From Archangium lipolyticum (lineage in GTDB: Bacteria > Myxococcota > Myxococcia > Myxococcales > Myxococcaceae): 64,000 nucleotides of DNA. This document shows positions 27,196-33,960 of the stretch, in pieces. Each line of letters starts with the position of its first letter. Positions within the stretch are counted from its first letter, which is position 1. The translations under genes were made by a program, and so were the position numbers. The notes under the pieces are model-generated. The model ran no database searches and was not told the origin of the DNA. It saw only the letters and a list, made by a program, of their open reading frames with translations. The stretch covers positions 22,472 to 86,471 of the forward strand of contig NZ_JANKBZ010000042.1 of the NCBI RefSeq assembly GCF_024623785.1. Direction: 5' to 3'.

Positions 27196-30134
27196 TGGAC
27201 AGCCTCTGTGACAACGTCGAGCTGTTCGTGGACGGGGAGCTGGCTCCCGAACACGCCGAGGCGTTCCGCCAGCACCTTCCCGACTGCGCCCGGTGCCAGC
27301 GCGAGGTGACGGAGCTGCTGCAGCTCAAGCTCCTGGCACACCGCCACGCCGAGAACGCAGCCGAGAGCGCGCCGGCTCCATTATCGCGCGTCATGCCCGT
27401 GGCCTTCTGGCGGCGGCCCGTCGTGCTGGTGCCAGCCGCTCTCGCCGCGGCCCTGCTGGTGCTGGTGGCGGTGCGCTTCCTGCTGCCCTCCAGGCCCCGT
27501 CAGGACGTGTGGCTGGCGCAGCGCACCGAGCGCCTGCTGGAGGCGCGTCTCGGCCACCCCGGCGCCGACGTCTACCGTCCCCCGGCTCCGAAGATGATGG
27601 GCGGAGCGGGCAACCCGGAGGAGCTGCCGCTCGAGGCCATGGCCTGGCTCGAGCGGGAGGATCCCCACGGCCTCGCGGCGGCCTACCTGGTTCGCGACGA
27701 CAAGGGGCTGGCGGATCAGGCGCTCCGGAAGCTGGAGAAGCTGGCGCACTCGCCGGAGCTGGACAACGACCGCGCGGTGGCGCTGCTGCTCAAGGGCCAG
27801 CCCAAGGAGGCCCTCCGTCTGGTGGACGACGTGCTGGAGCAGCACCCTCGTCATCCGCAGGCGCTGTGGAACCGGGGCCTGGCGCTGCGCGAGCTGGGGT
27901 TGCCGTTGCTGGCGGCAAAGGCCTTCACCGAGGTCGCCGCCTTGAAGGAGCCCGGCTGGTCCGATGAGGCGGCACGGAAGGCCGAGGCCCTCCAGCGCGC
28001 CGTGTTCGAGCGCCGCACCCGGTGGATGGCCACCCGGGAGGCGGGCCGGGCCCTTCGCGAGGCCACTCCGGGCGTGACGCCCCAGGGCTTCGGCGAGGTG
28101 CCCATCTCGCGGCTCTTCTTCTATGACGCCGTCCGCGCGGCCCCGGACCGGGAGCGGGTGCTGGCGCTGCTGCCCGTGGCCCGGGAGCTGGATGCGCGGG
28201 CGGGCGGTGACGTGCTCGAGCGCTACGTGCACCGGATCGCGGAGGCGGACTTCTCGCGCCGCGCCCCGTTCGCCCGCCAGTATTCGGAGTTGATCGACAA
28301 GCGCCTCTCTTCGGAGGAGCGGGAGCGCTTCCTCGCGGCGCTCCTCCAGTCGCGGGAGGATGACATCCTCCTGGGCGCGCTCATCCAGATGGGCGCCACC
28401 GCCCGCCACCTGGAGCTCTACGAGGCGAAGGCCGCCGCCACGGGGGACGTCTGGTTCCAGCTCCTCGCGGCGCAGGAGCGTGCAAGGGTCGAGAGCGCCG
28501 CCGGGCGCTGGACCCAGGCCACCCGGACCCTCCTCGCCGCGCGCGGCCTCTGCACGGCGCGCGGCGTCGAGTACCGCTGCCTCTGCATCGATCGCGAGCT
28601 GTCCAACCTCTACATCCAGCGCCGCATGGTCGACGCCGCGCGCACCCACACCGAGCGGAGCTGGAAGTCGGCTCGCGAGAACAACGAGTGGGAGCTGGAG
28701 AATGATCTGCTGTGGAACCTCTCGCGGATCGCCCGGGTGGTGAACGACGCGGCGCTGACGCGCGCCTACCTGGGGGAGTACCTCGAGCGGGGCCGGGAGG
28801 ATCCGGACATGCGGCGCCGTGCCCACCAGGATCTCGCGAGCATCGCGTTCCGGGAGCTCCGGGTGGACGAGGCCCGGCGGGAGATCGATTCCGCGTTGGC
28901 CACGGGTCTTCCGCTCCTGTACGGCGGCGCCTTCTCCCTGGCGGACATCTCGCGGCTGAAGAGCGAGCCCGGGGACGAGGCCCACCTGAACCGGGCGCTG
29001 GATGCGGCCAGGCCCACGTTGGGCGCGGGCGAGCGCGCGGTCGCCACGCACATGCAGGGACGCTTCTACATCGAGCGTGACGCGGCGCGGGGGCGTGCCC
29101 TGCTCCAGCGCGCCATCGAGGAGGCATCGGCTCCGGGCCTCGAGGATGACCCGGGGGCGCGGCGGGCGCGCGCCTACAGCTACACCTCCCTTTTGCATGA
29201 CGCGGGCCGGCGCGGCGCCTTCCCGGAAGCGCTGGAGCTGTTCGCGCGCGAGCGGGGCATGGAGCTGCCAGGGAAGTGTCTGCTGGCGGTCACCGCGGAC
29301 TCGGAGCGGACGCTGCTCCTGGCGCGGGGCGCCTCCGGGGAGCTGCTCGGTCACTTCGACGAGTCCCGGCGCCAGCCGCTGCCCCAGCGGCTCGACGGGT
29401 TCGTGCCGGAGAAGCTCCTGGCGGCCCTGCGCACGTGCCCGCGGGTGGAGGTGCTGGCCCGGCCTCCGCTCCATGGCAGGGCGGGGCTGCTCCCGCCGGA
29501 GATGGCCTGGAGCTACCTGACGCGCACCTCTGCTCCCCGCGCCTCGCGTGTGGGGCCCGCGGTCCACCTCGTCGTCTTCGACGTGGACGCGGAGCTGCCA
29601 CCCGAGAGCTCTCTCGAGCGGCTCAATGCCTGGACCCCCGTCTTCGGCCCCGACGAGCAGCGCGTCACGCTCTCGGGGACCGAGGCGACTCCTTCCCGGG
29701 TCCTCTCCGCCATGAGGGACGCCACGGAGATCGACCTGGTGGCCCACGGCATCGTCGATGGCTACTCCAACACCTCCTACCTATTGCTGGCGCCCGAGCA
29801 GGACGGCCCGGAGCTGAGCGTGCCGCGGGTGCGCTCCGCCTCCCTGCGGGGTGCTCCCTTCGTGGTGCTCGTGGCCTGCCACGCCGCCCACACGGCCTAC
29901 TCGTTCGACACGCCTTTCAGCCTCCCGGCCTCCTTCATCGAGGCGGGGGCTCGCGGCGTGCTCGCGGCGACAGTGGAGATTCCGGACCTGGAGGCGGGAG
30001 CCTTCTTCAACGCCGTCCGCGAGCGCATCCGTTCGGGGACGGCGCCGGCCCTCGCGCTGCGTGACGAGCGCGTGCAGTGGCTGCGCGCCGGCCGGGGAAC
30101 GGCGTGGCTCGACAGCGTGCTCCTCTTCGAGTGA
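27195..30134 (+). CDS. zf-HC2 anti-sigma - TM - TPR - CHAT fusion protein
   Basis: A 979-residue protein starting in TGATG overlap with the sigma gene. Residues 1-50 hold a zf-HC2 anti-sigma motif with His27, Cys31 and Cys34 (HLPDCARC). A single hydrophobic helix (75-97) follows, then a long helical region with TPR-like repeats (about 140-700). A CHAT domain ends the protein, with His851 in DLVAHGIVDG and Cys895 in VVLVACHAAH. The anti-sigma part should be cytoplasmic, which places TPR and CHAT in the periplasm. In other ECF systems release of sigma requires proteolysis of the anti-sigma protein; here the protease-fold domain is built in. Whether it cleaves itself, a partner or anything is unknown; both dyad residues are present, so activity is plausible. 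Confidence 0.93.
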   Translation: MDSLCDNVELFVDGELAPEHAEAFRQHLPDCARCQREVTELLQLKLLAHRHAENAAESAPAPLSRVMPVAFWRRPVVLVPAALAAALLVLVAVRFLLPSRPRQDVWLAQRTERLLEARLGHPGADVYRPPAPKMMGGAGNPEELPLEAMAWLEREDPHGLAAAYLVRDDKGLADQALRKLEKLAHSPELDNDRAVALLLKGQPKEALRLVDDVLEQHPRHPQALWNRGLALRELGLPLLAAKAFTEVAALKEPGWSDEAARKAEALQRAVFERRTRWMATREAGRALREATPGVTPQGFGEVPISRLFFYDAVRAAPDRERVLALLPVARELDARAGGDVLERYVHRIAEADFSRRAPFARQYSELIDKRLSSEERERFLAALLQSREDDILLGALIQMGATARHLELYEAKAAATGDVWFQLLAAQERARVESAAGRWTQATRTLLAARGLCTARGVEYRCLCIDRELSNLYIQRRMVDAARTHTERSWKSARENNEWELENDLLWNLSRIARVVNDAALTRAYLGEYLERGREDPDMRRRAHQDLASIAFRELRVDEARREIDSALATGLPLLYGGAFSLADISRLKSEPGDEAHLNRALDAARPTLGAGERAVATHMQGRFYIERDAARGRALLQRAIEEASAPGLEDDPGARRARAYSYTSLLHDAGRRGAFPEALELFARERGMELPGKCLLAVTADSERTLLLARGASGELLGHFDESRRQPLPQRLDGFVPEKLLAALRTCPRVEVLARPPLHGRAGLLPPEMAWSYLTRTSAPRASRVGPAVHLVVFDVDAELPPESSLERLNAWTPVFGPDEQRVTLSGTEATPSRVLSAMRDATEIDLVAHGIVDGYSNTSYLLLAPEQDGPELSVPRVRSASLRGAPFVVLVACHAAHTAYSFDTPFSLPASFIEAGARGVLAATVEIPDLEAGAFFNAVRERIRSGTAPALALRDERVQWLRAGRGTAWLDSVLLFE

Positions 30135-30153
30135 GAGGAAAAAAAGAGGGTGA

Positions 30154-30180
30154 GGTAACAAACCGGGCCGGGGCCGTTCT
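30154..30180 (+). promoter_or_regulatory. ECF-type promoter of the tandem-domain/caspase-fold pair
   Basis: Plus strand: -35 GGTAACAA (30154-30161), 13-nt spacer, -10 CGTTCT (30175-30180). About 41 nt separates the predicted transcription start from ATG 30228. It makes the two following genes a separate unit from the sigma operon while sharing its control. Confidence 0.78.
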
Positions 30181-30227
30181 TGTGCACGGGTGGAGCGAAT
30201 CCACCCTTCCCAGCACAGGAGCCAGTC

Positions 30228-30995
30228 ATGAGCCATCAGGAGCCGGTCCTCTACAACCTCAAGTTCTCCGTGGATTACCCCTACTGGCGCGGGGTCGAGG
30301 ACCGCTCGCGGCGCGTCTTCCTCATGCCGTTGCCCAACCCCGCCGAGTTCGTGGCCTTCGGCGTGCTCGGCCCGTCCAACACGGTGCTCTTCGTGGCCAG
30401 GGGCCGGGTGGGCGAGCGCCTCGGGGACTTCCTGGAGCGGATGAAGCGGTCCGGGGCCGGCGTGGAGCTCTACGAGCGGGTGCCGCTGCCGTGGCCCCTC
30501 GTGAAGCGGTACACCTCCGACGACCCCTTCGATGGTGAGGAGACGGATCCGCCCAAGGGCTCGACCGACGCGGGGAGGATCTCCTACGCGGGGGGCTCGG
30601 GTCACTTGCTGTGGGAGGAGGTGCTGTCCGTGCCCATCTCCGACGAGCCCATCTGGCCCGCGCAGTACATCTCCTTGCGGAAGGTCTTCATCATGCCGCT
30701 GCCCGGCCATGAGGAATTCCTGGCCCTGGGCGTGTGCACCAGCGCCCCGGAACCGGGCGTGAACCTGTTCGTCTTCGTGGCCAGGGGCAATGTGGGCGAG
30801 CACCTCTATGGCTTCGTCGCCCGGTTGAGGGATGCCGGTATCTACGTGGGGCTCTGCGACTGGCCGCCGCTGGACTACCTGCAGCAGTACGTCAGGACGG
30901 CGCACCCCCAGGCCTTCGATGCGCGCTCGCTTCCGCCCGCCACCGGCGAGAGCACCCTCCGCACGAGCACACAGGAGGTCACTGCGCAGCACTGA
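30228..30995 (+). CDS. Two-copy domain protein of unknown function, ECF/CHAT regulon
   Basis: A 255-residue protein with an internal duplication. Copy 1 (about 27-95) and copy 2 (about 150-222) share R(R/K)VF(L/I)MPLP, an EF(V/L)A(F/L)GV segment, L-F-VARG-x-VGE(R/H)L and a closing aromatic/Pro stretch. No signal peptide or membrane helix is evident, so it is likely cytoplasmic. No family is recognised. ATG 30228 follows AGGAG at 6 nt. It precedes the caspase-fold gene by 49 bp and shares its promoter, so it is a likely partner, substrate or inhibitor of that protein (inference). Confidence 0.85.
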   Translation: MSHQEPVLYNLKFSVDYPYWRGVEDRSRRVFLMPLPNPAEFVAFGVLGPSNTVLFVARGRVGERLGDFLERMKRSGAGVELYERVPLPWPLVKRYTSDDPFDGEETDPPKGSTDAGRISYAGGSGHLLWEEVLSVPISDEPIWPAQYISLRKVFIMPLPGHEEFLALGVCTSAPEPGVNLFVFVARGNVGEHLYGFVARLRDAGIYVGLCDWPPLDYLQQYVRTAHPQAFDARSLPPATGESTLRTSTQEVTAQH

Positions 30996-31044
30996 CCCGT
31001 GAGCCGCGACGGGATGGATTCACCGTGGAACGGAGGGGGAACCC

Positions 31045-32547
31045 ATGACACTCGAGCTGCTGCTCGCTCATGACGATGAACGCCCGGCCGCGCCTGGCCA
31101 GGGATTGAAGGCGGAGACGCTCCAGCGCGCTCCACGGCCCCAGGCTGTCGAGCTGCCGGAAGACCTGTGGGACGCGACGAAGGATCCCAACGACCTGCCC
31201 GCCCAGCGCTGGGGACTGGTGGTCCCGGAGGGAAGCGATGGTGACAAGCTCCTGGCGCTCGTCGAGCCGCTGCGGCGGCTGCGCCAGGCGTCCCAGGGAG
31301 GTGCGCCGGTGGAGATCTACCGCGTCCCGTCCGTGATGGACGGCGCGTTCGCCGCGGAATGGAAGAGGGAGATCTTCCGCGACGAGAAGATGTCCGAGAA
31401 GAACCGCCCGCGCTACCTGCTGCTCCTGGGGGATCTGCACCAGGTGCCGCTGGAGCTGCAGCAGGCGCTGACCACCGATGCCTTCGTGGGGCGGCTGGCC
31501 TTCTCGTCGGACGCGGGCTACGAGGCCTATGTCGAGAAGGTGCTGCGGTGGGAGGACGCGGCCGCGCGAGAGGCGAGCGCGCGCATGCTCTTCTACACCT
31601 CGCGGGACCGCACCAGCGCGACGGAGATGGGGTACGAGATGCTGATCGCCCCGAGCGTCGAGGCCTGCCGGGAGCGCCAGCAGTTGGACGACTTCCCCGC
31701 GGCGGACATCCTCGAGCTGGGAGGGGAGGGGGCCGCGTCCATCGAGGAGCTCCTGTCCCACGCGGAGCGGCCCGGGCCGGGTGTGCTGTTCACGTTGAGC
31801 CACGGCAGGGGCCGGCCCTCGGGCGGCTGGGACAAGCCCGAGAAGCGGCTCGCGCACCAGGGAGAGCTGAAGCTGCCGGACGGGCGGTTCCTGTCGGCGG
31901 AGGCGCTCGCGTCTCGGCCCTTCCTGCCGGGTGGTGTCTGGTTCAGCTTCGCGTGCTTCAGCGCGGGGACGCCCTCGCGGAGCAGCTACACGCACTGGCT
32001 GCGCCAGCTCCCCCCGACCGACCCGAATGCGCGCAGGGGCTTCGAAGCGCTGCCCCAGCAGGGGGAGCAGCCCTTCATCGCCGCGCTGCCCAAGGCCGCG
32101 CTGGCCAACCCCAACGGGCCGTTGGCGGTGATGGGGCACGTGGACCTGGCCTGGTCCTACAGCTTCAACGACAAGGGCCGCCGTACGCCCTCGCGCTTCA
32201 TCGAACTGCTGAGGGCGCTCGCCCAGGGGAGCCGCGCCGGTGTCGCCCTGAGCACCCTGCTGCAGTTCCTCAACGAGGCGAGCAGCGAGCTGGCGATGCT
32301 CTACAACCAGGAGCAGATGGATCTCATGGATGGGCGTCCATCCTCCGTGGATCCGGCGGACAAGGCCCGGCTGTGGATGCAGCGCCAGGATCTCGCCAAC
32401 TACATCCTGCTGGGGGACCCCGCCATCCGGCTGCCACTGGCCTCCCGCCGGGTGGAGGTGGAGCCCGCCGTGCCGACGTCGGCCTGGGACGAGCAGGAAG
32501 CGCTGAAGCGGCTGCTGGGTCCCCAATTCAGGAGCACCCCCAGGTGA
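31045..32547 (+). CDS. Caspase-clan (gingipain/C25-like) protein
   Basis: A 500-residue protein with the hallmarks of clan CD cysteine peptidases. Catalytic His253 lies in GVLFTLSHGRG, and Cys304 in VWFSFACFSAGTP. Near the C-terminus NYILLGDPAIRLPL matches the closing motif seen in C25 (gingipain) and CHAT proteins. No signal peptide is seen. ATG 31045 has GGAGGGGG just upstream. It is the second gene of the unit driven by the ECF promoter at 30154 and probably acts as an induced cytoplasmic effector. Substrate, activation step and self-processing are unknown; specificity cannot be read from the sequence. Confidence 0.88.
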   Translation: MTLELLLAHDDERPAAPGQGLKAETLQRAPRPQAVELPEDLWDATKDPNDLPAQRWGLVVPEGSDGDKLLALVEPLRRLRQASQGGAPVEIYRVPSVMDGAFAAEWKREIFRDEKMSEKNRPRYLLLLGDLHQVPLELQQALTTDAFVGRLAFSSDAGYEAYVEKVLRWEDAAAREASARMLFYTSRDRTSATEMGYEMLIAPSVEACRERQQLDDFPAADILELGGEGAASIEELLSHAERPGPGVLFTLSHGRGRPSGGWDKPEKRLAHQGELKLPDGRFLSAEALASRPFLPGGVWFSFACFSAGTPSRSSYTHWLRQLPPTDPNARRGFEALPQQGEQPFIAALPKAALANPNGPLAVMGHVDLAWSYSFNDKGRRTPSRFIELLRALAQGSRAGVALSTLLQFLNEASSELAMLYNQEQMDLMDGRPSSVDPADKARLWMQRQDLANYILLGDPAIRLPLASRRVEVEPAVPTSAWDEQEALKRLLGPQFRSTPR

Positions 32548-32626
32548 AGAGCCCCTCCCTGTTCCGGTGATGAACCCCGCCGCTGGCGCGCCCCCTTGGA
32601 GCGAGCCAGCGGCTTTCTTCCGTGGC

Positions 32627-33877
32627 TCAGGGCGAGCCGCTGATGTTCGGCGCCGTGTAGGTGGCCTTCGGGTCCACCTCGGCCGCGTAGGGGCTCGACC
32701 AGGTGTCCGAGAAGAAGCGCTCGAGCTGGCTCGCGAACGGCGCGCCCTCCACGATGACGCCCACGTTGCGGCTCTGCGTGAAGTAGTCACGCTCCCAGTT
32801 GCTCGTGCCGAGCCACGCATTCTCGCCATCCACCACCATGTACTTGGCGTGCACCACGCGCGCGAACGGGATGAACCCGCCCGACCACTGGGGAATGGTG
32901 ACGAGCTTCACCGTCAGCCCCGGCGGCGCGTGCAGCGCCTGGAGTCCCTCGATGGTGCCCTTGCGCTTGCCCCAGTCGGCCACCAGCAGCTCCACCTTCA
33001 CCCCGCGCGCCGAGGCCCGCTTCAGCGCCTCCTCCAACTCGGGGAAGGTGCTCCCGTCACGCCCGCGCGCCCGGTATGTGAGCAGCTGCACCCGCACCGA
33101 GCGCTTCGCCCCGTCGATGAGCTTCACCATCCTGGGCAGGTCCCACGTGCCCGGGTCCGGCAGCCAGCCCTGGGGGCTCAGCGCGGGCGTCACGCGCACC
33201 GGGCCTCCCGAGACGTTCGCGGGGAACGGACCGCCCACCGCCGTCACCGTGGCCGGCGCGGTGCCTCCCGCCGCGAGCCCCCAATCCAGCTCGAAGACAT
33301 CGGCCAGCGAGCGCACCACCTCGGGGACGCGGATGCGCAGCCCGAGCTCCTGGATGTGCTCCAGCGAGCGCCAGTCCATGTTCTGGCTGCCGAGGTACGC
33401 CTCGCGCCCGTCCACCACGAAGTACTTCGCGTGCTGTACGCCGCCCATGGACTTCGCGGTGTCCAGCCTGCGCATCTCGATGCCCGGCCGCTTCGCCAGC
33501 CGCTCCAGCGTCTCCGGGTACGTCTTGTAGAACTTCTCCTCCGCGAGCAGCCGCACCTTCACGCCCCGGTCCGCCGCCGCCTCGATGGCCTGGATGACGG
33601 TCTCCAGCCGGCTGTTGGGCTCGTTGCTCACGTAGAACTGCGAGATGTCGAGCGTCCGCGTGGCGCCGTTCACCATCTCCGGCCACACGTCCCTGGCATC
33701 GGGGATGTCCGCGTGGTCCAGCGTCGTCTCCACGGGGACGCTCTCCACCAGCACCAGGTCAGGAGACCCGGCACGAGTGGACTCGGGAGCGGAGGCGCGC
33801 ACGGCCGGAGCCGGCGCGGCGCACGCGAGGGACAGCAAGAGGGAAAGAAGGAAGACGCTCGACCGGGGCAGGGACAT
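32627..33877 (-). CDS. Phospholipase D-superfamily protein, probably exported
   Basis: A 416-residue PLD-family protein with two HKD-type motifs: HAKYFVVDG (His149, Lys151) with GSQN, and a second HAKYMVVDG with GTSN near residue 340. These motifs together form one active site that cleaves phosphodiester bonds. The ATG at 33877 gives a leader with a hydrophobic core (SSVFLLSLLLSLACAAPAPA), so export to the envelope or outside is likely; the Cys in SLACA may allow lipidation. It is convergent with the caspase-fold gene and has no sign of the ECF promoter, so I do not place it in that regulon. Substrate may be a phospholipid; not determinable here. Confidence 0.88.
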   Translation of the reverse strand: MSLPRSSVFLLSLLLSLACAAPAPAVRASAPESTRAGSPDLVLVESVPVETTLDHADIPDARDVWPEMVNGATRTLDISQFYVSNEPNSRLETVIQAIEAAADRGVKVRLLAEEKFYKTYPETLERLAKRPGIEMRRLDTAKSMGGVQHAKYFVVDGREAYLGSQNMDWRSLEHIQELGLRIRVPEVVRSLADVFELDWGLAAGGTAPATVTAVGGPFPANVSGGPVRVTPALSPQGWLPDPGTWDLPRMVKLIDGAKRSVRVQLLTYRARGRDGSTFPELEEALKRASARGVKVELLVADWGKRKGTIEGLQALHAPPGLTVKLVTIPQWSGGFIPFARVVHAKYMVVDGENAWLGTSNWERDYFTQSRNVGVIVEGAPFASQLERFFSDTWSSPYAAEVDPKATYTAPNISGSP

Positions 33878-33960
33878 GGGAGGCACCGTATACGAAAACC
33901 AGAGGCCCCCCGCGATTGCTCGCGGAGGGCCCCGGATTCACAACGTGTCTGACTTTGACG

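Noticed and set aside
32627..33877. PLD-family gene as an eighth member of the ECF/CHAT regulon
   Set aside because: It is convergent to the caspase-fold gene and no GGTAACAA/CGTYYT promoter is seen upstream of its start.
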